The translations under genes and the position numbers were made by a program. Of a DNA stretch of 41,842 nt, positions 15,071 to 23,761 are shown in pieces. Numbering within the stretch: position 1 is the stretch's first letter; each line of letters starts with the position of its first letter. Under the pieces are notes generated by a model. It did no database searches. It was not told the origin of the DNA and saw only the letters and a list, made by a program, of their open reading frames with translations. The stretch is from Alphaproteobacteria bacterium (GTDB lineage: Bacteria > Pseudomonadota > Alphaproteobacteria > Rhizobiales > Aestuariivirgaceae), in NCBI GenBank assembly GCA_028868695.1, contig JAGWTZ010000023.1, forward strand, positions 1 through 41,842. The letters are read 5' to 3'.

Positions 15071-17038
15071 TCAGTTCTGGATGATGCTGCCGTTGACCAG
15101 CGTCTGGGCGACAATGTCGCCGCCGGACTTCTTGCCATTCGGGTCATAGGCGAAGGCCTTGGCCATGGCGCCGTCGCGGCCATAGATGTCGTCATAGTAG
15201 TGGATGACGCCATTCTCGTCCGGCCAGGCGGTGAAATAGGTGAGATGCACCGGCACCTTCTGCGGCAGCTGGATGGAATGGGTGTCCTGGATGGCCAAGC
15301 CCTTTTCCACTTGATCCTTGTTCCAGCCCAGCAGCACCTGGGCAAATTCGCGCGGGTTCTGCACGCGCACGCAGCCATGGCTGTAGGCGCGCACCGGGTC
15401 GGCGAACAGCTTCTTGGTGGGCGTGTCGTGCATGTAGATGTCATGCGCGTTGGGGAACAGGAACTTCAGTTCGCCGAGGGCGTTGCCATCTCCGGCCAGC
15501 TGCTGGATGCCGAAATCCGGGTTCTTGCCCACGCTCCACCAATCAACGGAGCTGGAGCCGATCTCGTTGCCGGCCTTGTCGACAACGATGAAGCCGTTGC
15601 GGTCAAGATAGCCGGGGTCGCGGCGCATCTTGGGCACATATTCATTGACGATGATCGACGCAGGAACGCCCCATTTGGGGTTGAACACCACGGTCTGGAT
15701 CTGGTCGCTGAAGGAATAGGTCTGCTTGGTGGGCTGGCCCACGATCACGCGGGTTTTCCATTCCGTCTTGTCGCCTTGCATCACGCTGGCTTCAAAGGCC
15801 GCCTGATTGACGAAGACATAGCGGTTGCCGGCATTGCCCAGGTTCTTGGGCAGCCAGCGCAGCCGCTCCATGCTGGAAACCAGCTTCTGGCGCTGGTCAC
15901 CGGCGTTGTCGCGGTTCAAAGCCTTCAGCGTTGCCACGTCAATGGTGCCTGAGGGCTTCATGGCATTGGCAGTCTGGAACGCCATAAGGCCGATGGTCAG
16001 GTCCTGGTCCAGCTTGTTGGCGTCTGGCCCGGTGGGGGCGGCGGCATCGGCGATGAAGCCCAGAGTCACCAGACGGGCGCGGATGGCGGGAATGCGCGCA
16101 TCCAGCTTGCCCGGCTTGATGGTGGGGCCGGAGGCAATCGGCGTGAAGGCCGCGGCATTGCTGGCGGCCAGCTTGGCGAGTTCGGCCTTGAAGATGGCGT
16201 ATTGGGCGTTCTTCGGGGCCAGGCCCGAAAGATAGGCGGCCGGGGCCGGGTTTTCGGCCAGGGCCTTGAGCGCCTCGTCGGCGTTCACATATTCGGGCTT
16301 GATGTCATTGTAGAGCGACATGCGGGCCGGCTCAAACTGGCCGCCGGAAATCTGCCGTGCGTAGTGAAGCGCCGCAACGGTGAGGCCGATATCCAGCCGC
16401 GCCTGCTTGATCGCATCGCCTGCCACAGCTGCATCAGCGCCATCGAAGGAGGTGAGCACTTCGGGGAGATAATTCTTGGCCACAAGGCCATCGGCGGGGG
16501 CGGCGGCCAGCAGCTTGAGCACCTCATCGGCGCGCGCCGTCAGGTGGCCATCGGCCGACCAGACCGGCTTGAAGCCATTGGCCTTGTAGAATGAGAGAAC
16601 AGCCTTGCGCTCAACTTCCTGCGCCTTGATCGGCGTGGCCTTGTCAGAGAGCATGACGCGGATCGCCTCAGCATCCGGAGCGCCCTCCTGCAGGGCGATG
16701 AAAGAGGCATCATAAACCGGGGTGACAACGGGTGGCGCATATTCCACCAGCCCCATGCCAAGGCCGGTGATCTGCTCAGGGTCGGTGCCATCGCCAGCGG
16801 CGAGGGAGGCGGCATTCAGCCCGCGGCGGCTTTTGCCGGAGGAGGCTTGCTGGCCTTGCTTGTCATACCACCAAGGGGATGTGCCGCTGTTGAAACCCGG
16901 CTGCTGCTGCGTCTTGCGATGCTTGCCAAACAGGAGATCAAAGAAATTGGGCTGGCCCGTCTGGCCCGCCATGGCAGGGGAAGCACCAAATGCCAAGAGG
17001 GACACACCCAAAACCAACCAAGGCATATGCTTTGGCAT
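15071..17038 (-). CDS. L,D-transpeptidase, LdtD/YcbB type
   Basis: A 655-residue exported enzyme that forms 3-3 cross-links in peptidoglycan. A signal peptide (MPKHMPWLVLGVSLLAFGASPAMA) comes first, then a scaffold domain, a peptidoglycan-binding segment (KLDQDLTIGLMAFQTANAMKP region) and the YkuD catalytic domain. The active-site motif is YSHGCVRVQNP with H554 and catalytic C556, preceded by HDTPTKKLFADP. Length and order match E. coli YcbB. ATG at 17038 is preferred over the adjacent TTG. With the DUF882 protein it forms a cell-wall pair on the same strand, separated by a 426-bp gap, so probably not one operon. Confidence 0.92.
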   Translation of the reverse strand: MPKHMPWLVLGVSLLAFGASPAMAGQTGQPNFFDLLFGKHRKTQQQPGFNSGTSPWWYDKQGQQASSGKSRRGLNAASLAAGDGTDPEQITGLGMGLVEYAPPVVTPVYDASFIALQEGAPDAEAIRVMLSDKATPIKAQEVERKAVLSFYKANGFKPVWSADGHLTARADEVLKLLAAAPADGLVAKNYLPEVLTSFDGADAAVAGDAIKQARLDIGLTVAALHYARQISGGQFEPARMSLYNDIKPEYVNADEALKALAENPAPAAYLSGLAPKNAQYAIFKAELAKLAASNAAAFTPIASGPTIKPGKLDARIPAIRARLVTLGFIADAAAPTGPDANKLDQDLTIGLMAFQTANAMKPSGTIDVATLKALNRDNAGDQRQKLVSSMERLRWLPKNLGNAGNRYVFVNQAAFEASVMQGDKTEWKTRVIVGQPTKQTYSFSDQIQTVVFNPKWGVPASIIVNEYVPKMRRDPGYLDRNGFIVVDKAGNEIGSSSVDWWSVGKNPDFGIQQLAGDGNALGELKFLFPNAHDIYMHDTPTKKLFADPVRAYSHGCVRVQNPREFAQVLLGWNKDQVEKGLAIQDTHSIQLPQKVPVHLTYFTAWPDENGVIHYYDDIYGRDGAMAKAFAYDPNGKKSGGDIVAQTLVNGSIIQN

Positions 17039-17072
17039 CAAACTTCACCGAATATGTTACGCAGGTTGTAAT

Positions 17073-17101
17073 GCAATATACTTACGTTTGTGGCATTTCA
17101 A
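17073..17101 (-). promoter_or_regulatory. candidate promoter of the L,D-transpeptidase gene
   Basis: On the minus strand TTGAAA (17101-17096) is followed after 17 nt by TATTGC (17078-17073), within an AT-rich stretch that stands out from the GC-rich surroundings. It lies about 35 bp before the start codon. Confidence 0.35.
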
Positions 17102-17134
17102 TGAAAATAGGCCCGCGGCAACAGTAAAATTACG

Positions 17135-18604
17135 TCAACCTGCCGCTTCTTCCATGCCCAAGTCACGCATCTTGCGGTAGAGCGTGGAACGTCCGATGCC
17201 GAGTTTCCTTGCCACTTCAGACATTTGCCCACGGTAGCGGTGCATGGCCAGCTTGATCATGTCGGCCTCTACCTCTTCCAAGGTGCGGATGTGGCCGCCT
17301 TCGGTGACGATGGAAACGCCCAGCGCATTGCCATCGCTCACTTGGCCCTGAACCGGACGGGCGGCCTCCGATTGGCGCGGCGCTGCGGCTGGGGCGGGCG
17401 GAACCTTGACCTCATACCCCTCAATCAGGGCGGCGATCTGCGGGAAATCGGCGATGTCCAGCGTTTCGGTTTCGCACAGCACAATGGCGCGGAAGATGGT
17501 GTTTTCGATCTGGCGCACATTGCCCGGCCAGGCATAGGCCTTGAGCATTTGCAGGGCCTGGGCGCTGATGCCATGCACCTTGCGGCCTTCCTCGGCGGCA
17601 AGCTTGGTGATGAAATGGTTGGCAAGGGCGGGGATGTCGTCCTTCCGGTCGCGCAAGGCCGGCACCATGATCGGATAGACATTGAGGCGGTAATACAGGT
17701 CTTCGCGGAAGCGGCCGGCCTTCACCATCTCGATCATGTTCTTGTTGGTGGCCGAGATCAGGCGGATGTTGACTTTGACGGGCTTTCGCGAGCCCACGGG
17801 ATCAATCTCGCCTTCCTGGATGGCGCGCAGCAGCTTCACCTGCATGTCCATCGGCAGGTCCGCCACCTCATCGAGGAACAGCGTGCCGCCATCGGCTTCC
17901 TGGAACTTGCCGATGTGCTTGGCCGTGGCCCCGGTGAAGGAGCCCTTCTCATGGCCAAACAGGATCGATTCAACGAGGTTTTCGGGAATGGCGCCGCAGT
18001 TCACGGCCACGAATGGCTTGCCGGCGCGGTCGCTCTCGCCCTGGATGGCGCGGGCGATCATTTCCTTGCCGACGCCGGATTCACCTTCAATGAGGATGGG
18101 AATGTTGGATTGCGCGCCGCGGCGGCCAAGGCGCAGCACATTGGCCATGGCGGGCGAGGAGGCGATGAGATCATCAAATGTCAGCGCGCCGGAAACCTTC
18201 TTGTTCAGGCGCTTCACTTCCTCGGTGAGGGCGTTGACCTTGAGCAGGTTCTGGATCGAAATGCGCAGGCGCTCGGGCGAGACGGGCTTGACCACGAAAT
18301 CATCGGCCCCGGCGCGCATCGCCTTGATGACGGTTTCAATCGAGCCTTGCGAGGTTTGCACGATGACTGGCAGGTCGCCGCGCACGGCTTCAAGCTTTTC
18401 AAGGAATTCGAGGCCGCCCATGCCAGGCATCATCAAATCAAGAATCACCAGATTGACGGCAGAGCCGGATGAACCGGACAGCACCTCCAGCGCCTTGTGG
18501 CCATTCTCGGCGGTGACGACTTCAAAGCCGAAGCGTTTGACCATCTCCTCCAGAATGCGGCGCTGGGCTGGTTCATCTTCGACGATCAGAACGCGGTTTG
18601 ACAT
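17135..18604 (-). CDS. sigma-54-dependent response regulator (NtrC/DctD type)
   Basis: A 489-residue regulator with a receiver domain (phospho-acceptor D56 in LVILDLMMPG), an AAA+ sigma-54 activation domain, and a C-terminal Fis-type helix-turn-helix (MSEVARKLGIGRSTLYRKMRD). Walker A is GESGVGK (174-180) and Walker B TLFLDE (241-246). The sigma-54 contact loop reads GSFTGA (221-226) instead of the usual GAFTGA. No histidine kinase is adjacent, so the signal is unknown. It diverges from pepF, and its stop is about 97 bp before the L,D-transpeptidase start on the same strand. Confidence 0.93.
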   Translation of the reverse strand: MSNRVLIVEDEPAQRRILEEMVKRFGFEVVTAENGHKALEVLSGSSGSAVNLVILDLMMPGMGGLEFLEKLEAVRGDLPVIVQTSQGSIETVIKAMRAGADDFVVKPVSPERLRISIQNLLKVNALTEEVKRLNKKVSGALTFDDLIASSPAMANVLRLGRRGAQSNIPILIEGESGVGKEMIARAIQGESDRAGKPFVAVNCGAIPENLVESILFGHEKGSFTGATAKHIGKFQEADGGTLFLDEVADLPMDMQVKLLRAIQEGEIDPVGSRKPVKVNIRLISATNKNMIEMVKAGRFREDLYYRLNVYPIMVPALRDRKDDIPALANHFITKLAAEEGRKVHGISAQALQMLKAYAWPGNVRQIENTIFRAIVLCETETLDIADFPQIAALIEGYEVKVPPAPAAAPRQSEAARPVQGQVSDGNALGVSIVTEGGHIRTLEEVEADMIKLAMHRYRGQMSEVARKLGIGRSTLYRKMRDLGMEEAAG

Positions 18605-18784
18605 ATAGTGGCTTCACTCACCAGTTTGAGGCCCCGCAGCTTTATGGCGCGGTTGGCTCCGTGCCTCTCACCTGGGGTTGGTTGGCGGCAGATTGCCCAT
18701 GGAGTGGTAAAGGCCGCATTAACGAGATAGCCGATTTGGGCACAGGTGGGGTTTGACTGAGAAAATTCCACTGGCTTTCGATTG

Positions 18785-18813
18785 TTGAAGTTGCAGCGCC
18801 AATGCTCCATATC
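18785..18813 (+). promoter_or_regulatory. candidate promoter of the oligoendopeptidase gene
   Basis: TTGAAG at 18785-18790, a 17-nt spacer and CATATC at 18808-18813 lie just upstream of the pepF start. The -10 is imperfect. Confidence 0.3.
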
Positions 18814-18834
18814 TGGCACAAAGCGAGATGATTT

Positions 18835-20610
18835 ATGGCCACTGACAGCACTTTGAAAAACCTTCCCGAATGGAACCTGGCTGACCTTTATGCCGCACCC
18901 GATGATGCCGCCTTCAAGGCCGACATGGCTAGGGCCGAAGCTGATTCGGCTGCCTTCGCGGCGGCCCACCGCGGCAAGACCGCAACTTATGATGGCGCGG
19001 CGCTGGCCAAGGCGATTGGCGAATATGAAGTGCTGTCGGACCTTGTGGGGCGCGTGGGCTCCTATGCCCAGCTCTATTATGTGGGCGACACCACGGATTC
19101 GCTGCGCGCCAAGTTCTATGGCGACATCAACGCCAAGCTGACGGACATCTCCAGCCAGCTGTTGTTCTTCGAGCTGGAATTGAACCGCATTGATGATGCC
19201 GCGCTGGCCGCCGCGATGGCGGTGCCGGCGCTGGCGCATTACAAGCCGTGGCTCGACAATCTGCGCGCCGAAAAGCCCTATCAGCTGGATGACAAGACCG
19301 AGCAGCTGTTCCTCGAGAAATCACAAACCAGCTTTGGCGCCTTCAACCGTCTGTTTGATGAAACGATGGCCGCCCTCAGCTTCAAGGTGAATGGCGAAGA
19401 GCTGACGCTGGAGCCCACGCTGAACCTGATGCAAAGCCCCGATGAGGCCAAGCGCAAGGCGGGGGCCGAGGCGCTGGCCAAGACCTTTGGTGAGAACATC
19501 AAGCTTTTTACGCTGATCACCAACACGCTGGCCAAGGACAAGGACATTTCCGACAAGTGGCGCGGCTTCAAGGACATTGCCGCCGCACGCCATCTTTCCA
19601 ACCGCGTTGAGCCTGAGGTTGTCGATGCGCTGGTGGCGGCCGTGCATGCGGCTTACCCCAAGCTTTCGCACCGCTATTACGCGATGAAGGCCAAATGGCT
19701 GGGCAAGGACAAGCTGATGCATTGGGACCGCAATGCGCCACTGCCTGCTGAAGACACGCGCGAAATCCCCTGGGCCGAGGCCGAAGCCACGGTGCTGAAG
19801 GCCTATGGCGATTTTGCGCCGGAGATGGCGGGCATTGCCAAGACCTTCTTTGACAAGAAATGGATTGACGCGCCGGTGCGCCCCGGCAAGGCGCCGGGCG
19901 CCTTTGCGCATCCCACCGTGCCTTCGGCGCATCCTTATGTGCTGCTCAATTACCTTGGCAAGACGCGCGATGTGATGACGCTGGCGCATGAGCTTGGCCA
20001 CGGCGTGCACCAGGTGCTGGCCGCCAAGCAGGGTGCCCTCATGGCGGGCACGCCGCTGACACTGGCCGAGACGGCTTCCGTGTTCGGTGAGATGCTCACC
20101 TTCCAGTCGCTGCTGAAGGCCACCAGCGACAAGAAAAAGCGCAAGATCCTGCTGGCTTCGAAAACCGAAGACATGATCAACACCGTGGTGCGGCAAATCG
20201 CGTTCTACACCTTCGAGCGCAAGGTGCACACGGCGCGCAAGGAGGGCGAGCTGACGCCCGAACAGCTCAATGCCTTCTGGCTTGAGGTGCAGAAGCAGAG
20301 CCTTGGCCCGGCCATTGAATTCGGCCCCGGCTATGAAACCTTCTGGACTTATATCCCGCATTTCATCCACTCGCCCTTCTATGTCTATGCCTATGCCTTC
20401 GGCGATTGCCTGGTGAATTCGCTCTATGCGCGCTACCGCGAGAGCGAGGCCGGCTTCCAGGCGAAATATTTCGACATGCTCAAGGCGGGCGGCACCAAGC
20501 ATCACTCGGAACTGCTCAAGCCCTTCGGCCTTGACGCCACCGACCCCGGCTTCTGGCAGAAGGGCCTGTCGGTGATCTCGAGCTTCATTGACGAGCTTGA
20601 AACGCTGTAA
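18835..20610 (+). CDS. pepF: oligoendopeptidase F (M3B family)
   Basis: A 591-residue cytosolic zinc metallopeptidase that degrades short peptides. The zinc motif HELGH is at 385-389 in MTLAHELGHGVHQ, and the third-ligand region LAETASVFGE follows about 25 residues later. FGPGYETFWTYIPHFIHSPFYVYAYAFG near the C-terminus is typical of the M3B group. Length matches. ATG at 18835 has only a weak ribosome site. It is followed 32 bp later by the DegP-like protease, so the two probably form an operon. Confidence 0.94.
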   Translation: MATDSTLKNLPEWNLADLYAAPDDAAFKADMARAEADSAAFAAAHRGKTATYDGAALAKAIGEYEVLSDLVGRVGSYAQLYYVGDTTDSLRAKFYGDINAKLTDISSQLLFFELELNRIDDAALAAAMAVPALAHYKPWLDNLRAEKPYQLDDKTEQLFLEKSQTSFGAFNRLFDETMAALSFKVNGEELTLEPTLNLMQSPDEAKRKAGAEALAKTFGENIKLFTLITNTLAKDKDISDKWRGFKDIAAARHLSNRVEPEVVDALVAAVHAAYPKLSHRYYAMKAKWLGKDKLMHWDRNAPLPAEDTREIPWAEAEATVLKAYGDFAPEMAGIAKTFFDKKWIDAPVRPGKAPGAFAHPTVPSAHPYVLLNYLGKTRDVMTLAHELGHGVHQVLAAKQGALMAGTPLTLAETASVFGEMLTFQSLLKATSDKKKRKILLASKTEDMINTVVRQIAFYTFERKVHTARKEGELTPEQLNAFWLEVQKQSLGPAIEFGPGYETFWTYIPHFIHSPFYVYAYAFGDCLVNSLYARYRESEAGFQAKYFDMLKAGGTKHHSELLKPFGLDATDPGFWQKGLSVISSFIDELETL

Positions 20611-20642
20611 CTCCGCCCCCATGTGAGGGGCCGGAGTTCACC

Positions 20643-21617
20643 ATGTTCGATGAAAGCAGTGTGCCAACGCCAGCAACGGAAGTTGCCGGCGAGCAGGAAA
20701 TCTTTGATGCCTATTCCAGCGCGGTGATGGCCGCGGTGGAGAAGGCCGGGCCTGCGGTGATCCATGTGGAGATTGCCAAGGGCGGCAAGCCCGCCGGGCT
20801 TGGCTCCGGCCTGGTGCTGGCGTCCGACGGCCTGATCATGACCAACAGCCATGTGATCGCCGGGGCGGCGGACATCACCGTGACCAGTGCGGACGGCCAG
20901 CGCGGCAAGGCGCGCGTGCTGGGCGATGATCCGCACACGGATATTGCCATCTTGCGTAGCGACGAGCCGCTCAAAGCCCCGGCGCTGGAGTTCTTTGACT
21001 CGCGCAAGCTGCGGCGCGGGCAACTGGCCATCGCGCTGGGCAACCCGCTGGGCTTTGAGCAGACGGTCACGTCCGGCATCATCTCTGCGCTGGGGCGTTC
21101 GATGCGCTCTTCCACCGGGCGGCTGATTGATGACGTAATCCAGACTGATGCGGCGCTGAACCCCGGCAATTCCGGCGGGCCGCTGGTGGATGCGCAAGGC
21201 CGGGTGATCGGCATCAACACGGCGGTGATCCGCGGCGCGCAGGGCATCTGCTTTTCGGTTGCTGCCAACACGGCGATGGATGTGCTCACGCAGGTGTTGC
21301 GCTATGGCAAGGTGAAGCGCGCCAGCCTGGGCATTGAAGGTGCGTCGACGGAAATTCCCCGCCATGTGGCGCGCTTTGCCGGGCTGGAACAGAAGTCCGG
21401 CGTGCGGGTGATGAATGTGGCTTCTGATGGCCCGGCGGCTGGCGCCGATGTGAAGGCGGGTGACCTGATCATCGCGCTGGATGACCAGCCGGTACTGGGC
21501 GTGGATGACCTGCTGAAGCTCTTGAACCATGAGCGCAGCCGCGCCGAGGCGAAAGTTTCGCTGCTGCGCAAGGGTGAGCGGCGCGAGCGCTGGATTTTCA
21601 CGGCGGAGCGGGCGTAA
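20643..21617 (+). CDS. S1C (DegP/HtrA-like) serine protease without signal peptide
   Basis: A 324-residue trypsin-like protease with one C-terminal PDZ domain. The triad is complete: H70 (TNSHV), D100 (HTDIAIL) and S177 (GNSGGP). The PDZ part runs from about 215 (RASLGIEG) and includes SGVRVMNVASDGPAAGADVKAGDLI. Unlike DegP, the N-terminus (MFDESSVPTPATEV) has neither signal peptide nor membrane anchor, so the protein should be cytosolic. GGAG precedes the ATG at 20643. It follows pepF by 32 bp, suggesting a cytosolic protein-turnover pair. Confidence 0.88.
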   Translation: MFDESSVPTPATEVAGEQEIFDAYSSAVMAAVEKAGPAVIHVEIAKGGKPAGLGSGLVLASDGLIMTNSHVIAGAADITVTSADGQRGKARVLGDDPHTDIAILRSDEPLKAPALEFFDSRKLRRGQLAIALGNPLGFEQTVTSGIISALGRSMRSSTGRLIDDVIQTDAALNPGNSGGPLVDAQGRVIGINTAVIRGAQGICFSVAANTAMDVLTQVLRYGKVKRASLGIEGASTEIPRHVARFAGLEQKSGVRVMNVASDGPAAGADVKAGDLIIALDDQPVLGVDDLLKLLNHERSRAEAKVSLLRKGERRERWIFTAERA

Positions 21618-21639
21618 GACAGTCTCAAGGACGGTGGCG

Positions 21640-21740
21640 CATGCTTCGAGGCATCGCTGGCGCGATGCACCTCAGCATGAGGCAGCACCAATTCCCGACC
21701 TCATCCTGAGGCGCCCGCGGAACGCGGGCCTCGAAGGATG
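21640..21740. repeat. paired palindromic repeat (BIME-like), family 2, copy 1
   Basis: Two units in opposite orientation: 21640-21682 on the minus strand and 21699-21740 on the plus strand. Each has the plan CCTCAT(C/G)CTGAGG, a variable GC hairpin, then GCCTCGAAG(C/G)ATG. The order is minus-then-plus, reversed relative to the other three copies. It fills the gap between the protease and GNAT genes. Confidence 0.85.
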
Positions 21741-21765
21741 CGCAGCTTGCTGATATTCTGAACCC

Positions 21766-22293
21766 ATGCAAATCACCTATCGCAAGCCATCGCTCGATGA
21801 GGCCGGGGCCTTTGCTGCGCTGCATGTGCAATGCTGGCGCGAGGCCTACAGCGCGATCCTTCCGCCGGCGCTGGTTGCCAGCTTCTCCGCGGCCAAGCGG
21901 CTGTGGGTGTGGCAGGCGCGGCTGGCTGATGCGAAGCTTTTCGTGATGGGTGCCTATGCTGACGGTGTGCCTTGCGGCTTCGTGATGAGCGGGCCCGCCA
22001 ATGAACAGTTCATCGAAGACCAGGACGGCCATCTCTGGGCGCTTTACATTGCCGCCAGCCAGCACCGGCTTGGCATCGGGCGCGCGCTGATGGGCCATGC
22101 CGCGCGGGATTGGCTTTCGCGCGGCGGCAAAAGCATGACCATTGGCGTCTTGGCGGAAAACAAACCGGCGCGCGCCTTCTATGAGCGGCTGGGCGCGGTG
22201 AAGGCCAGGGAAGGGCATTATGTCTGGGATGGCTATCCGCTGGCTGATTGCATCTATCTTTTGGAGAGCCTGGCAAAGATTGCCAAGGATTGA
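21766..22293 (+). CDS. GNAT family N-acetyltransferase
   Basis: A 175-residue single-domain acetyltransferase. The acetyl-CoA binding motif A is ALYIAASQHRLGIGRALM (RLGIGRA is the pyrophosphate loop), followed by GVLAENKPARAFYERLGAV, the usual motif B. The N-terminus (YRKPSLDEAGAFAALHVQCW) is that of ordinary GNATs. Substrate unknown. It starts shortly after a palindromic repeat, has no obvious ribosome site, and is followed 21 bp later by a ParD-like antitoxin gene. Confidence 0.86.
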   Translation: MQITYRKPSLDEAGAFAALHVQCWREAYSAILPPALVASFSAAKRLWVWQARLADAKLFVMGAYADGVPCGFVMSGPANEQFIEDQDGHLWALYIAASQHRLGIGRALMGHAARDWLSRGGKSMTIGVLAENKPARAFYERLGAVKAREGHYVWDGYPLADCIYLLESLAKIAKD

Positions 22294-22314
22294 GCGGCCC
22301 GCTAATTTGCTGCC

Positions 22315-22482
22315 ATGGCCACGATGAATGTTTCCCTGCCGGACAAGATGCGCGAGTGGATCGACCAGCAGGTTTCCACCGGGCGCTATGCCAATGCCTC
22401 GGATCTGGTGCGCGATTTGATCCGCGACGCGCAAATGAAGGAGGCGGCGGCACGGCCTGCCGCGCCGCCACAACGCAGCTAA
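22315..22482 (+). CDS. short ParD-like ribbon-helix-helix antitoxin, no ParE next to it
   Basis: A 55-residue protein with the ParD-type ribbon-helix-helix: the DNA-contacting strand is MNVSLPDKM, then REWIDQQVSTGRYANASDLVRDLIRDA. ParD proteins are usually 80-90 residues, with a C-terminal segment that grips the toxin; here this is replaced by a short Ala/Pro tail (AAARPAAPPQRS). No ParE/RelE toxin follows: the next gene is an SDR on the opposite strand whose stop overlaps this one by four bases. It could be a relic antitoxin, a stand-alone repressor, or a partner of the upstream GNAT. Confidence 0.72.
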   Translation: MATMNVSLPDKMREWIDQQVSTGRYANASDLVRDLIRDAQMKEAAARPAAPPQRS

Positions 22483-23231
22483 AGCATGATGCCGCCAGAG
22501 GCTTCGATGCGCTGGCCGTTCACCCAGCCGAAATCGCTGGTCAGCATCGCGGCCACCAGTGAGCCGATGTCATCGGCGTTGGCCACGCGGCCCAGGGCCG
22601 TGCTGGATGTCAGCATCTTTTGCAGGTCTGGCGAGTTGCGCACGCGGCCGCCGCCGAAGTCGGTCTGGATCGCGCCGGGGGCCACCGTGTTGGCGGTGAT
22701 GCGGCGCGGGCCCAGCTCCTTGGCCAGATAGCGCGTGAACACCTCAATGCCGCCCTTCATCATGGCATACACGGATGAACCATCATGGGTCATGCGCGTG
22801 AGGCCCGAGGAAATGTTGATGATGTGGCCGCCATCCTGCATCAGCGGCAGCAGCTTCTGGGTGATGAAATAGGGCGCCTTGAGATGGATGGTCATGATCT
22901 CGTCAAAGCGCGCCTCGGTGACATCGGGGATGGGCACATACATGCCGATGCCGGCATTGTTGACGAGATGGTCGAAGGTGTCGCGCTGCCAGGTTGCGGC
23001 AAGGGCCTGCTTCACGGAAGCGGCGAAGGCGTCGAAGCTGGCGGGCTTGGAGACATCGAGGGCTAAGGCCACGGCCTTGCGGCCCTGGGCGGCAATGGCT
23101 TTCACCACCTCGTCAGCGGCGTCCTTGCTGCTGTTATAGGTAATGATTGAATCCTGGCCCTTGGCGGCCAGGTGCAGCGCCATGGCGCGGCCCAGGCCAC
23201 GGCTGCCGCCGGTGATGATGTTGATTTTCAT
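22479..23231 (-). CDS. short-chain dehydrogenase/reductase (SDR)
   Basis: A 250-residue classical SDR. The cofactor motif is ITGGSRGLGRA, the structural motif VNNAGIG, and the catalytic residues are a Ser in NISSG and the Tyr/Lys of SSVYAMMKGG. The C-terminus DFGWVNGQRIEASGGIML is typical. The specific substrate is unknown. ATG at 23231 follows AGGAG with 7-nt spacing. It diverges from an HxlR-type regulator 96 bp away, which probably controls it. The 3' end overlaps the ParD-like gene tail to tail. Confidence 0.9.
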   Translation of the reverse strand: MKINIITGGSRGLGRAMALHLAAKGQDSIITYNSSKDAADEVVKAIAAQGRKAVALALDVSKPASFDAFAASVKQALAATWQRDTFDHLVNNAGIGMYVPIPDVTEARFDEIMTIHLKAPYFITQKLLPLMQDGGHIINISSGLTRMTHDGSSVYAMMKGGIEVFTRYLAKELGPRRITANTVAPGAIQTDFGGGRVRNSPDLQKMLTSSTALGRVANADDIGSLVAAMLTSDFGWVNGQRIEASGGIML

Positions 23232-23327
23232 GTTGTGCTCCTGTGATTGAGAAGCCACATGTAGGGCCTAGGACGCTGGCCGGAAGTAGGCGCAGGAAAG
23301 ATTTATAGGCACTGGAAGGTAACTGAC

Positions 23328-23750
23328 ATGGACCGTGACATTGCACATCCCGCAGAGCGTGCGCCCGCCACCGCGCAATCCCTGGTGCCGGAATATCCGG
23401 CCGAGGTTGAGGCCCTCACAGTTGAACTGCTCGGCCACATTGCCGACAAGTGGACGATGCTGGTGCTTGAGGAACTGGCGGACGGCCAGCCGCAGCGCTT
23501 TACCCAGCTGAAGAAGGCCATTCCCGGCGTCAGCCAGAAAATGCTGACCCAGACCCTGCGCCAGATGGAGCGGCTGGGGCTTGTGAGGCGGCAGGTCTTT
23601 GCGGTGATCCCGCCGCGGGTGGAATATCAGCGCACCAGCCTTGGGCACAAGCTGGGGCCGGTGGTGTGCAGCTTGTGGGACTGGGTGGCTGATCACGCCA
23701 AAGAGATGCAGGCGGCCCGGGCGCGGTTTGATGCGGGCCAAGAACCGTAG
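23328..23750 (+). CDS. HxlR-type winged-helix transcriptional regulator
   Basis: A 140-residue regulator of the HxlR (DUF24) family. The core ELLGHIADKWTMLVLEELAD ... RFTQLKKAIPGVSQKMLTQTLRQMERLGLVRRQ is the family winged helix, with the wing VEYQRTSLG. The usual redox-sensing N-terminal Cys is absent, as only one Cys is present near the C-terminus. GGAAGG precedes the ATG. It is divergent from the SDR gene, a common arrangement in which the HxlR protein represses its neighbour. Confidence 0.92.
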   Translation: MDRDIAHPAERAPATAQSLVPEYPAEVEALTVELLGHIADKWTMLVLEELADGQPQRFTQLKKAIPGVSQKMLTQTLRQMERLGLVRRQVFAVIPPRVEYQRTSLGHKLGPVVCSLWDWVADHAKEMQAARARFDAGQEP

Positions 23751-23761
23751 GAATCCGACGG

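Noticed and set aside
19321-20622. 433-codon open frame opposite pepF
   Set aside because: pepF has intact zinc motifs across this stretch, and the opposite frame shows no recognisable domain.
21618-21765. CRISPR-like array suggested by repeated GC palindromes
   Set aside because: The units are paired, opposed and dispersed singly between genes, with no regular spacers and no cas genes.
21766-22482. GNAT plus ParD as a classical toxin-antitoxin module
   Set aside because: Order is reversed, the antitoxin is too short, and the GNAT lacks the look of TacT/AtaT toxins; kept only as a lower-interest finding.
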